Below, piece by piece: positions 53,740 through 63,864 of a stretch of 64,000 nt of DNA (positions within the stretch are counted from its first letter, which is position 1; every line of letters begins with the position of its first letter). The notes beneath the pieces were generated by a model. That model worked only from the letters and a program-made list of their open reading frames with translations. It searched no databases and was not told where the DNA came from. Source of the DNA: Arenibacter sp040216555 (lineage in GTDB: Bacteria > Bacteroidota > Bacteroidia > Flavobacteriales > Flavobacteriaceae); assembly GCA_040216555.1 (NCBI GenBank), contig JAVJOW010000033.1, positions 62,001 through 126,000 of the forward strand, given 5' to 3'. A program made the position numbers and the translations under genes.

Positions 53740-53742
53740 TGT

Positions 53743-54384
53743 TCATTCCTTTTTAAACGCCTTCACCCCTGCCGCGATCTCTATATCGAGCCTATTCTGC
53801 TTGGGAACCAAAGGACAGGAGTATTTGGGATTGTAGGCACAATATGGATTATAGGCCTTATTAAAATCCAAAAGAATTGTATCTCCTGAAGGAATGGTCA
53901 AATCTAAATATCTACCCCCACCATAAGTGTCCTCCCCATTGGTAAGGTCCGCGAAGGGCAAAAACAAATAATCCCTATATTTCTCCTGTTGCATCAATTC
54001 CTGGTTTTGATAAACTTCCAATTTATGGATACGTCCTTTTAGACTAAAAGTTATTATTCCAAAAACAACCTCCTCTGTCTGTCTTTCTGTAGTGGTCGGC
54101 ATCATAAAAGGCAAGGCCTCGGGTGTCCGAGTAAATTTTGCAATAAACCTATAGGTAGTATCTGGCTGATAAAAATCCAAAGTTGTGAAATCCTTTCTAA
54201 ACCTATCCGGCAAGGGCGAGGTTTCAGGATCCTTGAATTCTTCGTTCATTTTTTTCTGAAATTGAATAATATCCTCTATGGCTCCGGACTCTAGTTGCAC
54301 CGTATTCTTTTCCACTTGATCGTGGTACCTTTTTTCCTTACAGCTCAATGTCAATAAGAATAAAACCAATAATAACTGCTTCAT
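53743..54384 (-). CDS. DUF1684 lipoprotein
   Basis: 213 residues from ATG 54384, which gives a lipoprotein signal (LLTLSCKEK, C14) and is preceded by a good AAGGAAA ribosome site; the frame extends to 54414. The mature domain ends with PFADLTNGEDTYGGGRYLD, NPYCAYNPKYSCPLVPKQN, the DUF1684 signature. The family is common in envelopes; activity unknown. Convergent with the porin gene. Confidence 0.91.
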   Translation of the reverse strand: MKQLLLVLFLLTLSCKEKRYHDQVEKNTVQLESGAIEDIIQFQKKMNEEFKDPETSPLPDRFRKDFTTLDFYQPDTTYRFIAKFTRTPEALPFMMPTTTERQTEEVVFGIITFSLKGRIHKLEVYQNQELMQQEKYRDYLFLPFADLTNGEDTYGGGRYLDLTIPSGDTILLDFNKAYNPYCAYNPKYSCPLVPKQNRLDIEIAAGVKAFKKE

Positions 54385-54644
54385 TTTCCTTCTTTTGGCA
54401 TAAAAATACAACATCCATTTTTCTGAATAAAAGAATTTTGGGTACCAAACTTACCCTGGGCCGATTTATGAATTAAATCCGAAAATATTTATAGAAATTT
54501 TTTTCTAATGCAAAAGATATAATTATTAAAAGTAGAACCCTTGCACTTGTCCGCTTCCCAGAAATAGAAATTAAATATGTCTGGAAAAATAATATTAGGG
54601 GTCCAGAAACTTCAACAAACAGGAATTCCCTTTATGACAACAAC

Positions 54645-56057
54645 TTATTCTTCTATAGTTTCGTAACGGGCATCTTTTAAGTATTTGGCCACAATTTCAT
54701 TGAATTCAGGGGTTATACGCAGCAAAGCCGTATTTTCCAGACTATATAATTCAGCTTTGTCCATATACCCTTTCTTCAATAATTCTTCCAAATAAAACAG
54801 AGAAGTTCCGTAATCCTCCATTTTAGCACTATTCGATATTATTTTGAGGTAATAGCTATGGTCTGTGGGATCCGTTATCGTTTTTAACATCCAAAGTAGA
54901 CTCAGGACTTCTTGATCCACCTGAGTACCTGAATTTACTATATCAATATTATCCTCAATTAAAGCATTTACATAACCTAAAAGACGTTTTCCCATTTCTC
55001 TTTCCGCCTCTATTTTACTGTTGTCGTATTTCTTCAGCTCGTCCATTTGGTATATCCACCAACCCAAATTATTATAATTATAAGTAGCTAAATCCTCTTC
55101 CAAATAATATACATAATCCTCTTTAATAAATGACTCCTTTAACAAGGTGTTGTTCTCATTCCGCGTCATGGTTTTAAAAAGCTTATTTTTTTTAAGCTCG
55201 CGCTTTATTTTCTTGAGGGAATCACTATCCTTCAAGACCCTATATACAGATATTACTTCATCCAATAAATTATCGGCCTGGATTAACCTGTTGGATCCAA
55301 TCAAGAGATTTATATCCTTCAAATTTTGGGCATAAGTATCATTTATATAGGTCTCATCTTTCTCGGATTGACCCTTGGCCATGGCCGACAAATTAAAAAT
55401 TTCCAAGGCTTTCCCAAGATATTGGGTATTGGGCCATTCATGCCCTCCGTTAAACACCAATAATTGATTAGGAAATTTTAAGCGACCCATTGTGGAACTC
55501 CCTGCCAACATTTCTGGATATGCATAATCTTCCTTCCCTACGATTCCTATAAAATGAAATAAATTATTCGTATCCAATATGTCCATATTGGGATATACGG
55601 CACCAGAGGAAATTACTCCGGATATACCTTTTACAAAAATGGGCAGCACAGAGGCAAATCTGGCACCGCTATCAAAGCCAGCACTGTAGATTCTGTTCTT
55701 TTGAACAGGTAATATCTTGATGACATCATTGAACATCCTTCCGGTTATCAGAATATTCTGGGATGTGGTCAAAGTATCGTTTACATTGTTCGATGCCGCC
55801 AGTATATATCCTTGCTTTTCCGCTGCCCCTATAAACATACGAATAGCTTGCCTACCCCTACCTTCCATATCAAAAACAAAAAGGATGGGCCAATTTTTAT
55901 CCATTTCAAAACTGGTAGGAATATAAAGTGAAAAACTTTCGGATATGGAATCTTTGACGCCAATTGAATCGATTACGACACCTTTTTTCAAGGTCATCTG
56001 TTGTGAATTACCCAATAAACCGGCCCCAAGAAACAGAAATAATATAATTTTTTTCAT
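54645..56057 (-). CDS. Secreted alpha/beta hydrolase-like protein with Asp at the nucleophile position
   Basis: 470 residues with a signal peptide (to about residue 19). The first 220 residues resemble a dienelactone hydrolase or PHB-depolymerase-like esterase domain, but the nucleophile elbow reads GFDSG (127-131), with D129 in place of serine; H206 in NGGHEWP and D177 in GKEDYAYP could complete a triad. The remaining 250 residues are helical repeats (TPR-like). It may be an Asp-nucleophile hydrolase, a pseudoenzyme or use S130 in some way. Monocistronic. Confidence 0.85.
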   Translation of the reverse strand: MKKIILFLFLGAGLLGNSQQMTLKKGVVIDSIGVKDSISESFSLYIPTSFEMDKNWPILFVFDMEGRGRQAIRMFIGAAEKQGYILAASNNVNDTLTTSQNILITGRMFNDVIKILPVQKNRIYSAGFDSGARFASVLPIFVKGISGVISSGAVYPNMDILDTNNLFHFIGIVGKEDYAYPEMLAGSSTMGRLKFPNQLLVFNGGHEWPNTQYLGKALEIFNLSAMAKGQSEKDETYINDTYAQNLKDINLLIGSNRLIQADNLLDEVISVYRVLKDSDSLKKIKRELKKNKLFKTMTRNENNTLLKESFIKEDYVYYLEEDLATYNYNNLGWWIYQMDELKKYDNSKIEAEREMGKRLLGYVNALIEDNIDIVNSGTQVDQEVLSLLWMLKTITDPTDHSYYLKIISNSAKMEDYGTSLFYLEELLKKGYMDKAELYSLENTALLRITPEFNEIVAKYLKDARYETIEE

Positions 56058-56263
56058 AGAATTATTGACATCAAATATCTAGCCAAATTAAAAAAAAATT
56101 CCGGCCATTCCGAAACGCCACAGATAATGGCAACAGTTGTTATAACAAAAAATACTGCCAGCTCTTTACACCAAGGCCTTACAATACATTAAATTAAATA
56201 ATAAAAATATAGCACCAAAGCTGACAACCCTTTTAATTTAAAATTCCTTATTACTTAACTACC

Positions 56264-56731
56264 CTAGGCCTCCCTCTTTTTAATGGGAGCATTGGACACT
56301 ACATCGGATAGAATAATATGGGTCCTGGTCTCCCCATATTGAATAAGCTTGTCTATAAATTTTTCCAAATGAAATTGATCCTTTAAGACCACCAACATTA
56401 TAATATTTTCATTACCTGTAATCCTATAACAATTAACAACTTCTTCATAGGTGTTTACAATATCCAAAAAAGGTCGCAACTTCCCCATAAAGGCACGTAA
56501 TGTAATTATAGCTTTTAATTGATATCCTGTATGCGAATGGGATACCACTGCCTTATAACCTGAGATAACCCCAATGTCTTCCATTTTCTTCACCCTTTCA
56601 GCAACTGCAGGGGGCGTTAAACCCACTTTCCTGCCTATATTGGCAAATGATTCCCGGGCATTTTCCTGAAGTAATTTTAAAATCTTCCAATTAAGGACAT
56701 CTATCTTTGTATTCAAAATAAAATAGGTCAA
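56264..56731 (-). CDS. Lrp/AsnC family transcriptional regulator
   Basis: 155 residues. An N-terminal winged helix-turn-helix (about 10-60; FANIGRKVGLTPPAVAERVKKM) is followed by a ligand-binding RAM domain (about 70-150) with the NCYRITGNENIIML segment. It senses an amino acid or similar and controls nearby metabolism genes. It is divergent from a small helical gene, and IcmF, a candidate target linked to branched-chain breakdown, lies on the same strand 600 bp away. Confidence 0.94.
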   Translation of the reverse strand: MTYFILNTKIDVLNWKILKLLQENARESFANIGRKVGLTPPAVAERVKKMEDIGVISGYKAVVSHSHTGYQLKAIITLRAFMGKLRPFLDIVNTYEEVVNCYRITGNENIIMLVVLKDQFHLEKFIDKLIQYGETRTHIILSDVVSNAPIKKREA

Positions 56732-56833
56732 AATTATTAACTATCAACAGCTAAATTACAATTTTACTTTGTTATATAAACTCAAATTTGCTAATTTCGA
56801 CGTAATTTTATACTACACAAGTTATTATAAAAA

Positions 56834-57226
56834 ATGCCTTACAAAAACTTAAGTACGATTCCGATTTATCGCAAATCCTTGGATCTTTTACAGATGAGCA
56901 GGGAAATTGCTTCGTACCTATCCTACAACAAGGATCTGCTAAAGTTATACCAATCAAACAGCCATAGGGATATAATGGTAGATTCCTTATTAACCGATTC
57001 CATTTTAATTCCCCAACAAATTGCAGCAGCAGAACGCTCCGAATGTTATGCTGCCCGAATGAGAAGCGCAACCTTTATCAATGTTATCATAAGAAATATA
57101 AGTTCTTATTGTACCGGTTTGGAAAAGGATGGGGTAAAGGAAAAGGAATACTTAAATCTTTTAAGGAGCGAAATTAAAAGTTTCAGAAGATTGTACAAAG
57201 TTTGGAGACGATCTATTCGGAGCTAG
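56834..57226 (+). CDS. Four-helix-bundle-like protein
   Basis: 130 residues, wholly helical and basic. The pattern IYRKSLDLL ... SREIASYL ... DSLLTDSILIPQQIAAAERSE ... FINVIIRNISSY recalls the S23/four-helix bundle family found in rRNA insertions and beside defence genes, including the S-IP--IA segment, but the match is distant. Its role is unknown. It sits between a divergent Lrp gene and the convergent icmF gene. Confidence 0.75.
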   Translation: MPYKNLSTIPIYRKSLDLLQMSREIASYLSYNKDLLKLYQSNSHRDIMVDSLLTDSILIPQQIAAAERSECYAARMRSATFINVIIRNISSYCTGLEKDGVKEKEYLNLLRSEIKSFRRLYKVWRRSIRS

Positions 57227-57321
57227 TCCTTTCTGCTTTTTTTCCTGTATTTGTATTTCAAAAGAGTCTTATATTTTCCCCATAATCGACCTTAATACCA
57301 ATTAAGGCCATATCCTTGCAA

Positions 57322-60300
57322 CTACATATTCCTCCTATACTGCCCCCCTACCGCAAACAACGCATCTGTGATTTGGCCCAAGGAGCAGAACTTGGTAACC
57401 TCCATCAACTTTTCAAAAATATTCCCGTTTTTAACCGCTATTTCCTGTAATTCCTTTAATTGGGCCTTGGCCCTTAGCCCCATCACAGCATGTAAATTTT
57501 CCAAGGTGCCTATTTGGGCCTGTTTTTCGGACTCTGTTGCCCGGATAACTTCTGCCGGCATAATTGTCGGCGACCCTTTGGAGCTCAAAAAGGTATTTAC
57601 TCCTATAATAGGCAGTTCCCCGTTGTGCTTTAGCGTTTCGTAAAATAGGCTCTCCTCCTGAATTTTAGATCTTTGATACATTGTTTCCATAGCCCCCAGT
57701 ACACCCCCCCGTTCTGTAATACGGTCAAACTCCAGTAACACGGCTTCCTCCACCAGATCTGTCAATTCTTCAATTATAAAGGAACCCTGCAATGGATTTT
57801 CGTTTTTTGTCAAGCCCAATTCTTTGTTTATAATCAATTGAATGGCCATGGCCCTGCGTACGGACTCCTCTGTTGGAGTTGTTATTGCCTCATCATAGGC
57901 ATTGGTATGTAATGAATTACAGTTGTCATAGATGGCATACAGAGCTTGTAAGGTAGTACGGATATCATTAAAATCTATTTCCTGGGCATGTAAGCTTCGC
58001 CCCGAAGTTTGAATATGGTACTTTAACATCTGCGCTCTTGGGTCTGCGCCATACTTAAGATGCATTGCTTTTGCCCATATGCGACGTGCAACCCTTCCTA
58101 TTACGGCATATTCCGGATCTATCCCATTTGAAAAGAAAAAGGATAGGTTGGGACCAAATTTATTGATATCCATTCCCCTACTTAAATAGTACTCCACATA
58201 GGTAAAACCGTTAGATAGCGTAAACGCCAATTGGGTAATGGGATTGGCCCCCGCCTCCGCAATGTGATACCCTGAAATGGAAACCGAATAAAAATTACGT
58301 ACCGAATGCCGAATAAAGTATTCCTGAACATCCCCCATTAATCTCAGGGCAAATTCAGTTGAAAAAATGCAGGTATTTTGAGCCTGATCTTCTTTTAAGA
58401 TATCTGCTTGCACCGTACCTCTTACCGTATTAAGTGTCTTCTTTTTAATTTCGGCATATACATTTTGGGGCAAGACCTGATCACCCGTAATTCCCAATAG
58501 CATTAACCCCAACCCCTTATTACCTTCAGGTATTTCCCCTTGGTATTTTGGCCTGCCCAATCCTTTCTCCCTATACAAAGCAGCTATTTTCCCTTCAACC
58601 TCTTTTTCAAGCCCATTTTTCAAAATATATTTTTCACAATTCTGATCAATGGCGGCATTCATAAAATAACCCAACAACATTGGTGCAGGACCATTGATGG
58701 TCATACTGACAGAGGTAGTGGGACTACACAGATCAAATCCGGAATACAATTTTTTGGCATCGTCCAAACAGCAGATGGAAACCCCTGCGTTGCCAATTTT
58801 CCCGTAGATATCAGGTCTAAAATCAGGATCTTGACCATAGAGGGTTACCGAATCAAATGCAGTGGATAAACGTTTGGCGGGCAATCCCAAACTAACATAA
58901 TGAAAACGTCTGTTGGTGCGTTCAGGACCACCTTCTCCCGCAAACATTCTTGTGGGATCTTCCTCCGTTCTCTTAAAAGGATAGAGTCCGGCCGTATATG
59001 GAAATTCCCCTGGTACATTTTCTTGGAGTATCCAACCCAAAATATCGCCCCATGCCTTATATTTTGGAAGTGCAACTTTTGGAATATCGGTATGGGCCAA
59101 TGATTTCGTATGGGTTTTCAATTCAATCTCCTTCCCCCTTACCTTATAGCTAAAGATGGAAGTTTTGTACTCTTGAATCTTTTTTTTCCAATTTAGGATC
59201 AGCTCCCAATTATGGGAATCCAAATCCATTTTTATTATATCGAACTCTTTGAACAGGAGCGTTAATAATTGTTTTTTATCCTCGGATAGTGATAACTCCA
59301 AAAGTGCTTCTTTATTCAATCCTTCTTTTAACAAAAATGTATTAAAATCTACCTTGGTATCTTCCCTTGTAATGGCCTGTATAGTCTTAAAAATACCATA
59401 TAAGCTTTGGGCCAGCTCGGCTTGATGAAGGACCTTTTTATCATAGGCCCGGTTGTTAGCGGCTATTTCCGACAAATAACGCGTGCGCGAAGGGGGAATT
59501 ATATAAACCTTCTCTTCATTGCTATTTCCAATTTGGAATTGGGACTTCAAGGCTGTTCCGGTTTTTGAAACCAATTTATCCATGACGGACTTATACAAAC
59601 GATTCATGCCAGGGTCATTGAACTGCGAGGCTATAGTCCCGAAAATAGGTAGCTCATCATGATCTGCCTCCCATAGTTGATGATTGCGCACATATTGTTT
59701 TTTTACGTCTCTTAGGGCATCGAGCGCTCCTCTTTTATCGAACTTATTAATAGCCACGATATCCGCATAATCCAACATATCTATTTTTTCCAACTGTGTA
59801 GCGGCGCCAAATTCGGGCGTCATAACATATAAGGATACATCACTGTGTTCAATTATCTCCGTATCTGACTGACCGATGCCCGAAGTCTCCAAAATAATTA
59901 AATGAAACCCTGCCGCTTTTAAGACTTGCACTGCCTCCTCCACGTGTTTGGATAATGCCAAATTGGACTGTCTTGTAGCAAGCGATCTCATATATACCCG
60001 GGAGTCGTTGATGGCGTTCATACGAATACGATCTCCCAACAAAGCACCTCCCGTTTTTCTTTTGGACGGATCAACAGAAATTATTCCGATAGTCTTATCC
60101 TGGAAATCCAATAAAAATCTTCTTACCAATTCATCTACCAAACTCGATTTTCCAGCGCCTCCTGTCCCTGTGATGCCAAGCACGGGCACAGCACTTTTCT
60201 TTATAGCCAAACCTGAAAAATCCTTTTCAAAGTCCTCATGTCTATTTTCGGCCAAGGTAATAAGCCGTGCAATAGCATTTACATTCCTTTCCTTTAACAA

Positions 60301-60780
60301 TTGAACCATTGACCCGCCTTCGGGAATTTTTAAATTGGGAACGGGGAAATCGCTTTGCTTTACCAAATCATTTATCATTCCTTGTAGCCCCATAGTCCTG
60401 CCATCATCAGGGGAATATATTCTGGCTATCCCATAATCAATTAATTCTTTTATCTCTGCAGGAAGAATTACTCCTCCTCCACCTCCAAAAATCTTAATGT
60501 GACCTGCTCCCTTATCCATCAAAAGATCTTGCATGTACTTAAAATACTCCATGTGCCCTCCCTGGTATGAAGTTATGGCAATGGCATTTACATCCTCCTG
60601 TATGGCACAATCAACTACCTCGGACACACTGCGATCATGACCCAAATGAATTACTTCCACACCGGTAGACTGAATAATACGCCTCATCATGTTAATCGCC
60701 GCATCGTGACCATCAAACAGGGATGCAGCCGTAACAATACGAACTATATTTTTAGGAATATATGGTGACTTCTGTTTCAT
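57322..60780 (-). CDS. icmF: Fused isobutyryl-CoA mutase IcmF
   Basis: 1152 residues in three parts. A B12-binding domain (about 10-140) with LFDGHD (D23, H25) and GGGGG; a MeaB-like GTPase chaperone domain (about 195-450) with P-loop GITGTGGAGKSS (202-213), NKFD; and a mutase domain (about 590-1140) with YPFKRTEEDPTRMFAGEG and ISGYHIAEAGANPITQLAF. The Phe in YPFKR and the Gln in NPITQLAF are the pair that marks IcmF rather than methylmalonyl-CoA mutase (Tyr, Arg). It converts isobutyryl-CoA to n-butyryl-CoA with adenosylcobalamin. Single long gene. Confidence 0.95.
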   Translation of the reverse strand: MKQKSPYIPKNIVRIVTAASLFDGHDAAINMMRRIIQSTGVEVIHLGHDRSVSEVVDCAIQEDVNAIAITSYQGGHMEYFKYMQDLLMDKGAGHIKIFGGGGGVILPAEIKELIDYGIARIYSPDDGRTMGLQGMINDLVKQSDFPVPNLKIPEGGSMVQLLKERNVNAIARLITLAENRHEDFEKDFSGLAIKKSAVPVLGITGTGGAGKSSLVDELVRRFLLDFQDKTIGIISVDPSKRKTGGALLGDRIRMNAINDSRVYMRSLATRQSNLALSKHVEEAVQVLKAAGFHLIILETSGIGQSDTEIIEHSDVSLYVMTPEFGAATQLEKIDMLDYADIVAINKFDKRGALDALRDVKKQYVRNHQLWEADHDELPIFGTIASQFNDPGMNRLYKSVMDKLVSKTGTALKSQFQIGNSNEEKVYIIPPSRTRYLSEIAANNRAYDKKVLHQAELAQSLYGIFKTIQAITREDTKVDFNTFLLKEGLNKEALLELSLSEDKKQLLTLLFKEFDIIKMDLDSHNWELILNWKKKIQEYKTSIFSYKVRGKEIELKTHTKSLAHTDIPKVALPKYKAWGDILGWILQENVPGEFPYTAGLYPFKRTEEDPTRMFAGEGGPERTNRRFHYVSLGLPAKRLSTAFDSVTLYGQDPDFRPDIYGKIGNAGVSICCLDDAKKLYSGFDLCSPTTSVSMTINGPAPMLLGYFMNAAIDQNCEKYILKNGLEKEVEGKIAALYREKGLGRPKYQGEIPEGNKGLGLMLLGITGDQVLPQNVYAEIKKKTLNTVRGTVQADILKEDQAQNTCIFSTEFALRLMGDVQEYFIRHSVRNFYSVSISGYHIAEAGANPITQLAFTLSNGFTYVEYYLSRGMDINKFGPNLSFFFSNGIDPEYAVIGRVARRIWAKAMHLKYGADPRAQMLKYHIQTSGRSLHAQEIDFNDIRTTLQALYAIYDNCNSLHTNAYDEAITTPTEESVRRAMAIQLIINKELGLTKNENPLQGSFIIEELTDLVEEAVLLEFDRITERGGVLGAMETMYQRSKIQEESLFYETLKHNGELPIIGVNTFLSSKGSPTIMPAEVIRATESEKQAQIGTLENLHAVMGLRAKAQLKELQEIAVKNGNIFEKLMEVTKFCSLGQITDALFAVGGQYRRNM

Positions 60781-61032
60781 AACATCAATACTAATTCCCT
60801 TTTATCGATTTAATAAATACCTCTATCCACAATCACTCCTTAAAGAGGTAATGGAAAGAATTGGAATAACGAGGCGCTCTCTTTTTAATAGATAAAAAAA
60901 GGAACATTATATGGGTGCAATTTAACAAAAACGCAAAAATTATAGTGATAAAATTAGAATTTTATAAAAATACCTCTCAACTAGACTACTTCATTCCTAA
61001 AATCCTAATTTTACCCCTAAAACAGTTAAACT

Positions 61033-61884
61033 TTGAAGACAACTATCCTCATTAATTGCCCCGACCAATCAGGAATAATTAGTACAGTAACCGGATTTAT
61101 ACATAAGAAAGGAGGCAATATTATTTATATTGATCAGCACGTTGATAAAGAAGCTGGTGTATTCTTTATGAGATTGGAAAGTGATTTTGAAAAGAACATT
61201 CCAGCTGTAAAAAATTTAAAGCAAGAATTTGAAAATGAATTGGCCAAACCCTACCAAATGGAGTGGAGTTTGCATTTGGGCTCTGTAAAGCCAAAAATGG
61301 CCCTATTCGTTTCTAAATACAATCATTGTCTATACGATTTATTAAGCAGGTACAATATAGGTGAATTAGAGGTTGAAATACCCTTTATCCTTAGCAATCA
61401 CAATGACTTGGAATATGTCGCAAATCAATTCGAAATTCCTTTTTTCCATATACCGGTAACCAAAAGCACCAAAATTGAAGCTGAAAATCAACAATTGGCG
61501 CTTTTAAAGGAGTACCAAATAGATTTTATTGTATTGGCCAGATATATGCAAATTGTTACTGGCAAAATTATAGATCAATACCCTAATAAGATTATCAACA
61601 TACACCATTCCTTTCTTCCAGCATTTGCTGGTGCAAAACCATACCATGCGGCCTTTGAGAGGGGTGTCAAAATTATAGGTGCTACCAGTCATTACGTTAC
61701 CGAGGAATTGGATGCCGGCCCTATTATAGAACAGGATGTTACAACCGTAACCCACGCGCATAGTATCAAGGACTTTATTACCAAGGGACGGGATTTGGAA
61801 AAAATTGTACTATCCAGGGCTGTAAAACTTCACATTGGAAGAAAGACCATGGTCTACAACAACAAAACCGTAATTTTCTCATAA
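61033..61884 (+). CDS. purU: Formyltetrahydrofolate deformylase PurU, TTG start
   Basis: 283 residues: an N-terminal ACT domain (about 1-80; ILINCPDQSGIISTVTGF) and a formyltransferase-like catalytic domain with NIHHSFLPAFAGAKPYH and GATSHYVTEELDAGPII. It hydrolyses 10-formyl-THF to formate and THF. The start is TTG: an in-frame TAA lies two codons upstream (61027), and the next ATG would delete half the ACT domain. Monocistronic, after a gap with no clear promoter. Confidence 0.93.
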   Translation: MKTTILINCPDQSGIISTVTGFIHKKGGNIIYIDQHVDKEAGVFFMRLESDFEKNIPAVKNLKQEFENELAKPYQMEWSLHLGSVKPKMALFVSKYNHCLYDLLSRYNIGELEVEIPFILSNHNDLEYVANQFEIPFFHIPVTKSTKIEAENQQLALLKEYQIDFIVLARYMQIVTGKIIDQYPNKIINIHHSFLPAFAGAKPYHAAFERGVKIIGATSHYVTEELDAGPIIEQDVTTVTHAHSIKDFITKGRDLEKIVLSRAVKLHIGRKTMVYNNKTVIFS

Positions 61885-61940
61885 CCCCAAGTACTAAATC
61901 CCTATAGCATAAGTTATAGTTATAACTCTAAAATATTAAA

Positions 61941-62642
61941 ATGAAAAAAGTCTTATTAGCCGTTATCCTATTTCAATTTATAGGATGTTCGGAATTACAA
62001 CAAGTGGTCAATCAATTACCCCAAGGAGGTACCCTTGGCAATGAAGAAATTGCAAAAGGATTAAAGGAAGCCCTTAATATGGGAATCGACAAACAGGTTA
62101 GCAAACTTACCCAAACCGATGGCTTTTTTGGCAACGAACTGGTGAAAATTATGCTTCCCGAAGAATTACAGAAAGTGGACAAGACCCTCAGGGACATTGG
62201 CCTGTCCAGCTTAGCCGATGAAGGTCTAAAAATACTGAACAGGGCCGCGGAGGATGCCGTTGGTGAAGCCACACCTATATTTGTCAATGCGGTAAAGGGA
62301 ATGACCTTTAGCGATGCCAAAAACATTCTTTTGGGATCGGACAATGCAGCAACCATATACCTGACCAATGCAACACAAACAGAACTCTACAATAAATTTA
62401 ACCCTGTGATCAAAAATTCCTTTGAAAAAGTCGGGGCAGATAAGATCTGGAACAACCTAATTACTAGATACAACAACATTCCCCTTACCAATAATGTAAA
62501 TCCGGACCTTACAGATTACGTTACCCAAGAGGCATTGAATGGCGTATTTACGATGATTGCTGTTGAAGAAAAAGAGATTAGGAACAAGGTTTCCTCAAGG
62601 ACCACTGATATGTTGAGAAAAGTTTTTGCCCTACAAGATTAA
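61941..62642 (+). CDS. DUF4197 lipoprotein
   Basis: 233 residues with a lipoprotein signal (FQFIGCSEL, C16). The helical mature domain, LGNEEIAKGLKEALNMGIDKQVSKL, KIMLPEELQKVDKTLRDIGL, NAVKGMTFSDAKNILLG and DYVTQEALNGVFTMIAVEEKEIR, is the DUF4197 signature. Envelope protein of unknown function, 56 bp after purU. Confidence 0.93.
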   Translation: MKKVLLAVILFQFIGCSELQQVVNQLPQGGTLGNEEIAKGLKEALNMGIDKQVSKLTQTDGFFGNELVKIMLPEELQKVDKTLRDIGLSSLADEGLKILNRAAEDAVGEATPIFVNAVKGMTFSDAKNILLGSDNAATIYLTNATQTELYNKFNPVIKNSFEKVGADKIWNNLITRYNNIPLTNNVNPDLTDYVTQEALNGVFTMIAVEEKEIRNKVSSRTTDMLRKVFALQD

Positions 62643-62793
62643 AAATGAACAATTTATGGGCATTTTACGCAATATATCCGATTACTTTACGTTACATTTA
62701 AACAAGTACACATTACAGCCTTTAATTTGCCTAGTAAAGCAATAAAGTTATACCTAAAGAATTTGAGTTAGTATTTTTTGAGTTAGTTAGTTT

Positions 62794-62820
62794 AAAACCG
62801 GTGGGAGCACCGGTTTTTTT
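62794..62820 (+). terminator. Hairpin terminator 150 bp after the DUF4197 gene
   Basis: AAAACCGGTG pairs with CACCGGTTTT over a GGAG loop, then a T run. The distance from the gene leaves room for a small RNA or a long 3' leader. Confidence 0.85.
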
Positions 62821-62920
62821 GTTGGTGCAGTAGGTTTTCTGCGCCGAACCCAAAATTCAATTGGATTCAATGATAATGTCGGATATAATTTCAGCTACTT
62901 CACTTTAGAAAATGCTCAAA

Positions 62921-63700
62921 TTATTTTACCAAAAGATATTTTATGACCGTATCATTAAAAAACTGAGGCTGCTCCACGTTCACTACATGTCCACAATTCT
63001 GGACCACTATCAGTTCTGCACTTTTATGATCCTCTACAATTTGTTTAATAGTAGGCAAGAACAAATAGTCCTCCGCTCCCATTACGTAAAGCGTCGGAAT
63101 TTTTATATCCACTGTTCTAAAAAAACGAAGCAATGGATTAATCTCCGAGGTTAATTTGAACCAACGAATAAATTCCTTTTGGTACAATTTTTTCGCTTCG
63201 CGAACAAAAAGTAAACGCGATTCCTTATGGTTCTTATTGGGCATAATCACAAAGGCAAAAAATTTGTACAGCCATAAATAAGGGACGATGGATTTTAAAA
63301 TAACGCCAAGCCTCATCAATATTTGTGACCTCAAGTTCAATTTCATAATGGCCCCTCCCATAATCATGCTCTCTACCCGATGGGGATGCTTCTCTGCCAA
63401 ATTTCGAATTAAAATTGTACCCAGAGAAATTCCAATAAAATGAGATTTTTCAATCTTTTCAAAATTGATCACCTCCAATATATCCTCGGTTATATTGTCA
63501 AAAGTATACTTATTCTTAAAGGCATCCTTTAGATGTATCTTAGAGTTCCCATGACCCCGTAGATCCAAGAGAAGTACATTAAAATGCTTTTTAAATTCCC
63601 GAAGCTGCTTATACCAAATAGTTGAGCTGCCTCCTGCACCATGTACAAAAGTCACCCATTTGATAGAAGTATCATGGCTATGTATATTATAACTTATCAA
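62921..63700 (-). CDS. Alpha/beta hydrolase
   Basis: 259 residues without a signal peptide. The elbow GISLG (90-94, S92), the oxyanion HGAGG, the acid in MGAEDYLFLP (about 212) and the histidine in NCGHVVN (about 238) make a full triad. The family includes esterases, lipases and haloperoxidases; the substrate is unknown. Single gene, convergent with the DUF4197 hairpin. Confidence 0.91.
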   Translation of the reverse strand: MISYNIHSHDTSIKWVTFVHGAGGSSTIWYKQLREFKKHFNVLLLDLRGHGNSKIHLKDAFKNKYTFDNITEDILEVINFEKIEKSHFIGISLGTILIRNLAEKHPHRVESMIMGGAIMKLNLRSQILMRLGVILKSIVPYLWLYKFFAFVIMPNKNHKESRLLFVREAKKLYQKEFIRWFKLTSEINPLLRFFRTVDIKIPTLYVMGAEDYLFLPTIKQIVEDHKSAELIVVQNCGHVVNVEQPQFFNDTVIKYLLVK

Positions 63701-63864
63701 TATTCATTTTTTATAAATGTAGTGTTAATTCCAATACACTTGTTATGGATCCAATAAATCAAAATATACTTTTCAATATTGCTACAAGGTTAAAAAATAG
63801 ATAAATTACCTGATTATTAGATAAATGCACTTTCAGATAGTCCCCCTTAAACCTTGTTTCTAGC

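Noticed and set aside
57322..60780. IcmF as an assembly fusion of three genes
   Set aside because: The three-domain order is the known IcmF architecture and the frame has no break.
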